From: Aurelia coerulea | Lineage: Eukaryota > Cnidaria > Scyphozoa > Semaeostomeae > Ulmaridae | Assembly: GCA_039566865.1 (NCBI GenBank) | Contig: CM076949.1 | Location: 24,218,501-24,282,500 of the forward strand | Direction: 5' to 3' | Length of the DNA stretch: 64,000 nucleotides | Part shown: one piece after another, positions 40,701-53,000 of the stretch | Numbering within the stretch: position 1 is the stretch's first letter | How the letters are laid out: each line of letters opens with the position of its first letter | Translations under genes and position numbers: made by a program | Notes under the pieces: generated by a model | What the model saw: the letters and a program-made list of their open reading frames with translations, nothing else | Told to the model about the DNA's origin: nothing | Database searches by the model: none

Positions 40701-43700
40701 TTGAGATACTGGCCTTTTGTGCTTAAAGTTGACTGACAAAGGTAGAACCAGCTTACAGGTAAACTTTATTATTCTGATGAGATAGGAGGTTAGAAAATTA
40801 TTTTTATCACAAACTGATGGAATTGGAAGGATGATATTTAAATTTCACCTTTGTCCCCAAAACAGGTTGTGTTGGGTAGGAAGGTCGTTCTGCGCCATAA
40901 AATAATCGGTTATTTTTTCCAATTTCTTTGGACAAACATGGGGTCAACTATTTTACAGTACTTGCCTGGAATAGGCCAGACTAATAAACAAATTGGTGTC
41001 ATAACTGGTTGACCGTTGAACAATTACTAAAATTCGATCGATCAGTTATGAAACATAAAATAATCAACAGGCAATGTCCTGAAAGCCTTTAGGATAAACA
41101 TCAGCATAGGATCCAGCACCTGCTGTGTAGATAGGCTATTGTACATCATTTTAGCTTTAATGATGTGGGAATGAATGTGAATTGGAGAGGCAATAACTCT
41201 TCCAAACCTGGAGAGATCTTAACCAGCATCCAAAATTTTATTACCAAACATCTGGACAGTAAATTTCTTCAAAAAAATTCGGAAAATTTCAAGCAGTTTT
41301 TTGTCCTGGTTGCGTCTTATGAAGGTAGGTAAAGTTGAGAAAAATCTTCACAGGTTTCTTTTGTCCTCTTCGCTTATTCGCCGTCTGATTGGTCCATGGA
41401 AATAAGGCTTTGGAGGGTTTCGGCCATGGGCCACGAGCAAAAATTGGCGGAAACATTTGATTCCTATGCTAGCTTTAACTGTATATAATGATATCCTTTA
41501 CTTACATTTTGTGTATAAAGAAGTTAAAATGAAAATTACATGAATGAATTTCTGGGAGTTAAAAAGCAAATATATCACTTACATTCCTAGGAACAAATGC
41601 AGGCATAGAAGGACTCCGTGCTTGCTTTTCCAACAACTGTAAACACTCTGATTTCACGACAGTCTCCTTCGGAATACGAGACAGCAACTGCGATGATAAT
41701 TGGCCAGGCCATAACATAAGAGCATTGGTTGACAATTTGAGTGTTTCATGTATCGTAATGAGATCTTTATCATCCGGCCAACATGACAAAGCAAAGTCGA
41801 AATTGTCTAAAACTTCGCTCAGGCCTTGAGCTCTGAGGTGCGTCAACAGAAATTCGTAATTGCAAAGGCATTCTCTTTTGAGGACATCAACATCCTCCGA
41901 CATGATAAGATGGAAGGGCAGTTCACTTAGTTTGCGAAGATTGAAAGATGGCGGTCCATGGTGGCAATGATCTGTAGGCATGAAAGTTAGGTTCTGAGAG
42001 GCAACCAGTCTGTCTTTGAATTCTATTGAGCCATCCTTGTTCTGAAATGGTTTCTTGCTGCCGTTTGACCATATGCCAAGGAAGAATTCAGCTAATGCTC
42101 TATGAACTTTTAGCTGAAATAAGAAAATAAATGAAAAATTTGAAACATAGGACTGACGGTTTAGATTCCGTCCCGGGAAAAGACATTTTTGCTAATATGC
42201 CAAGGAAGAATTCAGCTAATGCTCTGTGAACTTTCAGCTGAAACAAGAAACTGAATGAAAAATTTGTAACATAGGACTGACGGTTTAGATTCCGTCCCGG
42301 GAAAAGACATTTTTGCTAATATGCCAAGGAAGAATTCAGCTAATGCTCTATGAACTTTTAGCTGAAATAAGAAAATGAATGACAAATTTTAAACATAGGA
42401 CTGACGGTTTAGATTTCGTCCCGGGAAAAGACATTTTTGCTAATATGCCAAGGAAGAATTCAGCTAATGCTCGATGAACTTTTAGCTGAAATAAGAAAAT
42501 GAATGACAAATTTGTAACATAGGACTGACGGTTTAGATTCCGTCCCGGGAAAAGACATATTTGCTAATATGCCAAGGAAGAATTCAGCTAATGCTCTGTG
42601 AACTTTCAGCTGAAACAAGAAAATAAATGAAAAATTTGCGACATAGGACTGACGGTTTAGATTCCCTCAAGATGACATTTTTGCTTGCTGGATTTCAATG
42701 CGCGTTTATAGTCTGTTTTAATGATCTGGTTGTGATTAATTTTTCCGAAATAACTACGAGATGATTGAAAATTTTTTAACGTTTGAAAGGTGGTGGAATA
42801 AAAAGTAAGAGGCCGATATTCGAAACTAAAGTGTTAATTTATCAGTCAACGGCTAACTTAGATGTCAAATTTTGTTTGGCAGAAGCACTCATTTTTAGAC
42901 CCAGAAATTATGCAAATGCTGGTGAGGGGTTTGTATGGGAACAAGAATTCCACGTTCCATTCTGGTCCATGATTTACATACCATTGAAAAATAAATTTAA
43001 TACAATTCTCTATTTCAGAAATAGAATTTTTATTTCAATAGCATATAAACCAGAATGGAACGTGGAATTCTCTTCCCATACAAACCTCTTCTAGGATTTT
43101 CTAATTAATGGGTCTAGAAGATGAGTACATTTACCAAACTAATTTGTCTCATCTAAGTTAGCCTTTGACTGATAGATTAATATTTTAGTTTTGAATATCA
43201 GCCACGTACTTTTTATTCCACAGCCCACTAAACGTTTTAACACCTATAACTCGCCCGTTATGTCTCTGTCAAATTGGATCTCTTTAAACGTTTTGGCTAA
43301 ACTGGGATTTACAACAATGGGCTAAAAAAGCCCGGGGGGGGTACATGACTTGAGGATGGGCGGGGGTTTGCCGCCCGGTTTTCAGAAAGCTACCCTCTTC
43401 TAATTACCCAAAATTGCTTTTGATACCCACTTTTATGATGAATTTTGGCAGAAAACTGCCCATTTTAACCATTTTTTGCGAATCTCAGCGAAACCCCACC
43501 CTTGTTTATGGAAAATCTGCCGAGAAAGGACCCTTGTTTAGAGAATTATGGGCCCAAAAACCCACCCATATGGGCGGCACCGGCACATACCCGTACCCTA
43601 AATACGTTATGTACCCCCCTCCCCCGCGTAAAAAAGTCGAAGTATGCTATAAAAAGCTCTCACCCTTTCTTCTTTGCTTGATAAATATCTTTCATTTGCT

Positions 43701-46700
43701 GCCTCTTTGAATTGTCGATGATACCAAATTACAACCATTGATTCATCAGCCCCCCGGTCAACCAAGTATGACGATAAATCGTGTTTCAGTCGTAACCAAA
43801 GCAAAGGCGGAATGCGTCGGACGGGGGGAACCTGCGGATACAAAAGTAGCATCAAGTTTCTGAAAAAACAAACAAAGCTGATTTTAGACAATATGAACCA
43901 AGCAAGGAACGTTCCTAAAAAGGTTTTTACTTCTCGATTCTTTAGGCGCACAACTACAATCCTTGCGACAACAACTTGAATAAAAAACATTTCATTTCTC
44001 TTCTTTCTTGTCTGACCAAGTATCCAAAATACATTGTAGGAAACTTATTGTTTCTCTTTTTCCCTGCCCCCCTGAACAATGTTGGTCTGAAGCACTGATC
44101 ACCAAATATGAAGAAAATGACTTTGGCTGCATTTTTGTGCCGGTGAGAAATGCGTAATCGCACAAGGAACCAGGGGGAGGGGGTAGAGCTGAGCAAAAAA
44201 TATGTGATTTTGTCAAGAGTATTGTAGATTTTCTTACCCAGTACTGATAAACATCTTCTAGAACTGCATCATCACATGACAAAATATCTTCCAGTTCTGA
44301 TTCTGTAAGACCATTCTTGGCTGCTGTGATGTATGCAAGGGTATGTGTTACGAATATTTTTCCATGTTGCCGTTCGATCCTCTCAAATAATCCATTGATT
44401 GCCCCTGAAATCGAATCAAAGATCGATGTTTCATCAAATGCAAGAAAATAAAAGTGAAGTAGAAAGGAAGCCTCTTGGGAGAATTGAAACAAGAAATGCA
44501 TTGTCTTGGGGCACAAAAGAAACAGCTATTATCATTGTTGTATCCTTGGGCAAGTTTTCATTAACTTGCCATTATCCTGAAGCAGAGAATTCAGTAAAAA
44601 TGCAACCATCTATGAAAAAACTAACTTAACGTTAGAGTTGATAGTAACTAAGGACAGGGATGTCAATTTCAGGAAACTAGATATTTTTTGCTAATCTGGT
44701 CTTCCTCTCCCATAAAACACTTTAAATCTAAGCAACTGGATGCATTCTCGCTAAAGTATAGCCAGACGAAGGACTCAGTTTTTTCTTGGTTCATCAGGGG
44801 ACGGGTTCTAAGTTCTGTGGGGTGCACAAAAAAGAATATAGCATTCATAGGAAGGTGTAAGAAGAACTTCATGGAGCACAAAATTAAGGAAATCTTAGAA
44901 TATATCTTATCTTTTAAAAACTAACTAAGGCCGTGAATGAGCTGACTGATAAGTGAGACGCCGCAGCTGTGCTTGGTTGCAGCAGCTTCGTTCTTTTGCG
45001 GAGAAAAAATTTATTTACTGCTACGGGAGAGCAAAAGCTCCTCCACAGAACAATTAAATTTTGCTCCGCAGAAACATATATACTGAAGCATAACTGCATT
45101 GTCTAACTACCCATGGTTATTGCTCAAAAATAGCTCGATTGTCATTTGGGGCCTGATTCTGAACCATCTGGGGTTGAAAGTTAGATATTTTGGGGGTCAT
45201 AAACCGTTTTCATACAAAGAAATCCTAATCCATCCCGGTACCCAGAGCTCTAAATTCCTTATAGTTTTGAGATCGTCCATCAACTCACCACGAACAGTGG
45301 ACTCTAGCCTGATCTCATCCAATGGCGTATACGATTTCCATCTGAGCGCTTCTTCAAATGAGACTTTGAGGAAAATTGGCAATGAACATTTCTCAAAGGC
45401 ATCAAGCAGAATATCTCTCTGTTTGTCGGTAAGAGTTCGATGATTTGTTGCAAGCCATTGGTTCATAATGCAAACGGCGTCGTTGATTGGCAGACGAGGA
45501 ATCGACACAAAACAATGACGAGGAATTAGGCCCTACAAGTAAAAGGAGCGTATTATATACCTAGCTGGTGGGAAATACAACTAATTGCTAATTTTCAAAA
45601 ATTTGAAACAAAATGCACTAAATTCAATGTCGATCATGGGTTGATTTTTCAAAAAATTGATGAAGTACTAGATACTATTAAATTTCTACCTGGGCTGAAA
45701 TTTATCCCTTTTAGGTGTTCCCACTAACCCTCAGATCGATTAAAGGAAATACGAATTAAAATGTAAGATCTGCAGGCAAATATTATACTATTCCTCATCA
45801 ATAACGTAACAGATTCAGTAAAATTCTCAGAATTTGAAATACACATGCGATGAAATAGGATGAAATACCGGTTTCTTGTAAATATATTCATTTTACACTC
45901 ACTTAGCATTTTCACATAAATGTCCTGAGGACAATAATATTTTTCTTTGAACCAAAATAATCGTTGCCATGTGTGTTATTAGTATGAATGAAGCAGATAC
46001 CTTCACTTTCTCAAGACAGCTGTATTTATCACTTGAAATTGTGGAAATGACCATTCTGACCCCCGGTGGTAATGCTGTAGGAAGCCATGTGAGTTGAAAA
46101 GCGCCATCTTCTGGAGACAGTTGGTCTAAAGAGTCCAGAACGATGATCAGGGGGTTATCGCATGTAAATTTCGAATTGGAAGATTGAAGTAAATTCACGA
46201 AGTCATCTTTCAATGATTTCAGATCCTGAAATAAATATGTATATTTCTTTGAAATTCTCACACTGCAAAGTAATTTCCTTCGTTTGTGGTAAGTCTAGAA
46301 AATCGGGCATACATTCTTGCTGTTGGAGGGCACGTAATGAAACTGACATTAATATATTTTTCTATTCATCACAAATTAAAACTAATGTAGATAGCAAAGT
46401 ATTGTACTGTTCTTGCACGGGCAACATGAAGATCAACTGTTAGCCTTTAATAGGCCTATCTTAGTTTTTGTCCGTTATGGCATTATGCCCAAAAAGCAAC
46501 AACCTTCGCAGCATATCTCCAGTCTTTCGTTGCAGCTACGCACCATCACTCCGCCTAAATCTCCTCCTGGAGGCGCATTTTAAAATTTAGGCCAAGGAAC
46601 GAGGAGTGATGGCACGTAGCTGCATTGCTTGCAGTGTGACTTAACAGTTTCGATAATACGAGAGCAGATGAACACAGAAGAATAAAGAACATGGTACTTT

Positions 46701-46981
46701 CAACATTTAATTGATGCTAAGCATGGTTTAGTCAACAGAGGACTGGGGATGTTGCGAAAGTTGCTGATTTTTGGGCATTTAGGCCATAACGAACAAAAAC
46801 TAGGATAGGCCTATTAAAGGCCAACAGTTCATCTTCATGTTGCCCTTGGTTCTTGGTGATGGAAGACACGAGGTAATCTGGCCTCCACCAAGAACGCTAC
46901 TTACAATTGTACAAATTCAATTGCAAGACAAGATAAGGAAACAAAAACATGTTGATGATGATGATGATGATGATGATGACA

Positions 46982-47070
<89 letters not shown>

Positions 47071-50000
47071 AATGATGATGATGACCCTCAAACTTACTTT
47101 TCTTTGAGTGACATCATACTCCAAATCCAAAAGAGCGGCAATTTGTTGACATAAACTCAGAAGCAATCTTCGAAGCAAGGAAGAGTCAGGACTTATCCCT
47201 AAGAACCTGATCACAACTGCCGTGCTTTTGTCAAACCATTCTTGACACAGTTTCGATACCATTGATAAAACCGATGTTTTTCCGCTGCCTGATTCGCCAT
47301 GAACGACAATAGGATAACTTTCAGTGCCTGAAATGAGAATAGTCTGGTTGAAATATGAATCCTAAGGCAGCCATCTTTGTTTGTGTTCAGTACAATAAAC
47401 ACCGGCATGCAAGAACCTTCAATTTTGCGAGTCAGCCTGACTTCTTATACCAGGTGAGTCAGTGACAAGCTACACGCTTTGGCGGGCTGTCGAGTAAAAA
47501 GTATGCTACCGATATTCGACATTGAAATGTTAAACTATCATTGAAAGGCTAACTCAGATGTGAAAATTCTATTTGGTAAAATGACTCATCTTTTAGACGC
47601 AGAAATCGGGAAAATGTTGGCACTGGTTAGACTGATTACATGATCGTAGTTATCGCTATTGATGGACTGATGGACGCTATAACTGCGACTCATATCAATA
47701 CGCTTCCAGAAACGGACATGGCCTAAATCACCTGCTATTTTTTCTCAAATTTTTTCTATTTTTCCACTTGCAGCGCAGTGCCGTCATCCAATTCAATGAA
47801 CGAAGCGGAAATTGGGACTGAAGTAGTTAGTCTAGGTAAGGGTTTTGTATGGAACGAGAATTCTACTTTCGATTCTGGTTCGTGATTTACATGACATTGA
47901 CAGTCAAATTCTATTTCTGAAAGTGACCGTTGTATGGAATTTAAAGGGAGTACGAAGACCAGCAGCCTTTGCCGTCCTTTGTTTTTGTTTTTGTGAATTT
48001 CGTACAGTCAGTTATTCTGGAAGCGTGCAGAGCAAGTCGCTGACTTCGTGCAAAGCATGCTGGTCTTTGTACCCCCTTTAACTCAGTAGTTTAGTGGCTC
48101 CAGGCAACAGTGGCGGATTTAGGGGGCAAGTGGGGGAAACTGCCCCCCTTCACAATGAAAACTCAGCTTGGCCCCCCTTTTTTGACGAGAAAAGCGCCCC
48201 TCATCCTGCCTCTAACGCACAATTCTTTAACTGTTTCAATTTAAATAGGGGGGGGGAGATATAAATAAAGGCGTTATTTAGTTGTAAATCATAGACTTTT
48301 CTTTAAAAAGCGTCCAAAAATTTTCGCGCGCCTTCAGTGCGCTCACTTTCTATTATGTATGTTGGCACCCTCTTTGCAAGTTGCCCCCCCCCTTCAACTT
48401 CGGGCTGGATCCGCCCTTGCCAGGCAACATACCTTTAACGTAATTATGAATCTTCTCTAGCTGCTCCCCTCTGCCATGAAATATTTCACATCTTGATTTT
48501 GCAAATGAGATATGTTGACAAACTTCTTCATAAATGGCCAGATTCACTTCAGTGTTTTGCCTGTTTTTAATAGAATCCTCGGTTGCTTTTGACACAGTCT
48601 CAAATACATCATCGCATAACTTTGATAAATAACGAGCGTGATCCGCATTCTCTCTGTTGATCCCTGTGTTCAAATGAAATGATAAGTATACAGGGGTGAT
48701 TCAGAAAAATGTATGCACTGTTTTCGACTTATGATGATGAGCCCCTTGTATCCCTGTGGTAAACTTTGCTTAACAGACCGAATATACTCGAGAAATCTTC
48801 AAGTACCTGCAGCAGCAACTTCCTTCAAATCTAATCAATTGCGTCAATCGAATCAAGAGTTCGAAACTTATTGTTCTTTGCCAAATCTGATTGGTTTGCT
48901 AGGAAGCTCAGAGTTTGGACCTAAATAGGGTCAAGTTTTTCAGAGTAATATTATGAGTCTCTGTTGACCGAAGCGCCAACGAGAACGGTACTTCAAAGAG
49001 CGCAGGGACACAAGGGACTCAAGGTCATAAGTCTAGCACTGTTTCAAAGATCGTACTACAAAAACTAAGAAACCGAATTGTAAAATGATAACTCCGTTGC
49101 CTAGCAGAGGATTTAACTTACTTTTACGAATCTGCCTGGCGTATTTGGATTATTTGATTCAGGAGCTGAGTAGTAATTGTTTAGTTCATGCCCTAAATAT
49201 GCGAGAATTGCAATGCCTTCTGCTACACTGAATCAAATCAACAAAATCCACCGGGCAGAACTTCAGATTTACCGTTCTTCTTTCGTTATAAGCATATAAC
49301 TTCTCTTAAAAACCACCTTTTGCATGCACAAGGTAACCGTTTGCCCTCCGGAATTAGAACAACTTTTGCGGCTTTGTTTGTTTGAATTTATGGTTGAGAG
49401 AATTTCCTTTGTCTGCAGTTGCTAATCACTTTTAACTCCGGTGTCAATCAAAAGCAACTGATGCTATTGTGTTACAAAATCTGTCCTCTTTGTATAAAGA
49501 AATAATAGTGCAATTACCTTTACTATCCCACTTGATTTGGTATTGTTTAATATTTTCATCCCTCATTGTATTCAGCAAGCGGTTATGAAGATTTGCTAGA
49601 AATACAGGAATTTCTGGATTTTCCTCGTCTAATTTATCTCTGTATTTGTAAACTTCAAGATCATCACTTTGTTGAAGGCCATCGATGTTTCTCTTGAACC
49701 AGAAGCATCCATGGGTTTTTGAATTCGTCTCAAATATGCCTTTCTCAATTTCAATCTCTGAAACTGTGGAAAATAAATGGATGATTTAGGTGAGGGTAAC
49801 TCGAAATAAACAAACAAACAAACAAACAAACAAACAAAGTTTTATTGCAGAAAGTGAAGGCAAACGTTGTTCTCAGATTTGGGAAAGGATAGAACGAAAG
49901 ATTATAAAAACATATAAGAGAAGTCATGAGTTAATAACGAAAGAACAAGGGTAAATCCAAAGATCTGCCTGGTGGATTTCCCTTTATTTGGTTCAGAAGT

Positions 50001-53000
50001 TGAGTTGTAATTGTTTCTTTTCATCCCTAAATATGCAAGAATAACAATGCCTTCTGCTTGACTTATGATTCAAGTAACAAAATCCGCAAGGAAGATGTTT
50101 AGATTTATCCTGCCCCTTTCGTTCTTAAAAACCGCTATATGCGTGTACAAGGCGACAGTTTGCCCTGCTGGTTTCAGGGTAGCTTTTGCGATTTTGTTTG
50201 CTTGTTTGTTTGATTTTAATTACTGCTTGAGAGAATTTCCTTTATGTGCAATCGCTAATCGCTTTGAATTGCAGTGTCAATCAAAAGCAACTGATGCTAT
50301 TGTGTTACAAAATCTGTCGCTGCTCTGAAGTGGTGGTTTCATAAACTCGATACTTTTATTTGAAGACAAACCTAAAACGATATTCAACACCTACCCGAAG
50401 CGAAATATTTCCTCTTGTCGTTACCAAGCAAACACTTTTGAGCAGCGGCTCTCAAAATTTTAGAAATCATGTTCATCACTTTGGTCCATTCATCAAAAGC
50501 TGTCTGTCGAAGTGATTCATCTGATTGGCTGACATAGTCTGGAATACGTGAGCTGATTGGCTGAAGAATGTAAACAGGAGGCACGTGATTTTTGTCGAGT
50601 TGATACCATGAGTATAGAATTTCGATATCTGATTCCCTCGGAATGTTGCTTCTCAACGTATTGAATTCGTTCTGTGGGATTTTGGCAGGAATTGGACGAT
50701 AGCCATATTTTTCGCTCAATAAGCTCTATGAGAGTAAAGTCAACATTAGTTACATCATCAAAAATAAGAAAATGTCCTTAAAATGATAAGAACATTTATT
50801 TTCTATTTAATGCGCCAAAGTCCACTTTCCTATCATCTTTTAGACATTCTTGGCCTAAATTCTCTTCGTCTTGCTTCTCATTCGGTGCACAAAAGTTCAT
50901 GGATGACAAATTCCAAGCAACTCCAGATAAACAAGGGGGAATATTGAGGGGCAAATGTTTCAACTTCCTGAACAGACAAAGCGATTAGCCTTTCTGAAGA
51001 ATAGATTTCACATCGCTGAGTGCACTTGATCAAATCAAGATAAACAGTGAAAGCAAAACATAATGGTTGGCTGCGTGGGAGGTGCAAAATCTATTCTTGT
51101 GGCTGCCAGATTGCTTTGTCGTTCACCCGGGAGGGGGGGGTACATAACATGTTCAGGGTACGGGTATGTACGGCCCATATAGGTAGAATTTTGGCTCAAA
51201 ATTCTCTAAACAAGGGTCCTCTTTTGGTAGATTTTCCATAAACATGGGTGGGGTTTCGCTGAAATTCGTAAAAATTCCGCCAAAATTCATCATAAAAGTG
51301 GGTACTAAGGCAAGTTTCTGTAATTAGAAGAGGGTAGCTTTCTGAAAACTGGGTGACAGACCCCCGTCCATCCACAAGTCATGTACCCCCGACCCTGGGG
51401 TCTTTCAAGATCAAACACGTATCCTTTGTTTTACAAAATTTACTTTATTTTAAACATACCAGGAAGGTTGGGCCAGCAGAGAACTTCTGACAATTTTCAA
51501 TTTCTCTGATACATAATTCAAGAGTTTGATGATCATCCATTGCTTCATTTCGAATGCCCCATCGCATGTCAACAACTTGAAATTCATAACCATGTTCTTG
51601 ACAAAATCTTTTCAGTCTTGGATACACTTCTTGCATGAGAGCATTTCTTTCCGAAGATGTATCTGAGAAGAATAAATAACATTGATCATAATTTTTATGA
51701 TAATAATAACCACTACTGTTGCTTTTTTGTTTATTTATTGATTTGTTTGTTGGTTTCTTATCTAGCATCTTCAGATAGCTTTCAGGAAAATTGGGTATCT
51801 AACTTATCAAAGAAGTGTGGACTGATTACAATGAGTCCCAGTTATCGGTCACCAAAACAAAACTACATCCAGCCAAACCGAGACCCGGCGAGACCCGGGG
51901 TATATCAGTTTGGCGGATGTGCGAAACTAGGCCGGTAATCAGTCTAAAAGCAGTGCCCTGGTCCATCCTTAGACTTATTCCTTTGAGTCTTAGTAATCGC
52001 TACCACCCTGCCCCTATTCGTTCATACTATGCGCGAGTACGGGGGTGGATGGTAGCGATTACTAGGATCCAACGTAATAAGTCTTTAGTCTTGTCCTTCC
52101 TCTCGATGTGACCGATAAATGTTACTTGCATACTGTCACACTTATGAAGGAAAATCGTGCCTTATCGACCATTTCACGAAACCAGACAAAATCAACCGGT
52201 GCCCATTGCGATCGTTTGCTTTGCTTCAAATGGATTTCATGGATGTCTTTCAACTCAAGTCGAATGCATAACACATGTAAGGAGAAATATGGCCACATCT
52301 GGAGCTGCAGCGACGCGCTACTGACTTTAACGACATCATAAAATTATTTTGATGCTGCTTGAACTTAGGGCATCATTATAAATAGGGATGCAATGCATGC
52401 CAGCGGGGATGGCTCAGTGGTAGCACGCTTGACTACCAATCTGAAGGTTGGTGGTTCGGGTTCGAGTCCTCACCCAGCCGAACCTGCTACGAAATGTGAG
52501 GAGAGTCACCAACTCTCTGTAATTCCAGGCTGAAGGAATCACGAGGTGTGGTCACATCGAGAGGAAGGACCAAGATTAAATAACTAGAACGAGTTGCGCT
52601 CGCATTGATTGCAACCCTGACCTGACATCTGATGTGGGATGGAATCCAGTATAGTATCCAGTAGTTTTTAAATCGTTCGTAGTGTAGTTGTATTTAGTTT
52701 AACGTTGCGTGTCTTTTCATATTGGCCACGGGGTAGTCATAGTCTTTCGCTCCCCATGGTATCGTCCCTGAAGTGTAGTATAGTAATCAGGAACGTATAG
52801 TAGAATGTAAGATTTATTGTAATATTTTAATATGAATAAAAAAAAAGGACCAAGATGCTGCGCTGCTTCGATAAGCTCAGCTTCTCAGCGTCCTAAAACT
52901 ACCTTCGGATGCTAGGTAGAAATGTATAAATAAAAAAAATGCATGCCAGTTGCCTAAGAGCCTTTAAATACCATCCTCATCTTTGACTGCATTTCCAATT

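Noticed and set aside
43832..43859. Nearer acceptor (cag at 43860) for NWD exon 10
   Set aside because: It would put the exon out of frame with exon 9; the acceptor at 43832/43831 keeps phase 0 and joins QYW to VPPVRRIPP as in the family.
46837..47262. Poly-aspartate (+) and poly-isoleucine (-) open frames
   Set aside because: Both are translations of the (GAT)n microsatellite and its flanks; the true coding part is only exon 6 of the NWD gene up to 47098.
52403..52480. A functional tRNA gene
   Set aside because: A and B boxes are good, but the acceptor and T stems pair poorly, the anticodon loop is irregular, and the sequence continues into a long body bounded by target duplications, so it is a SINE head.
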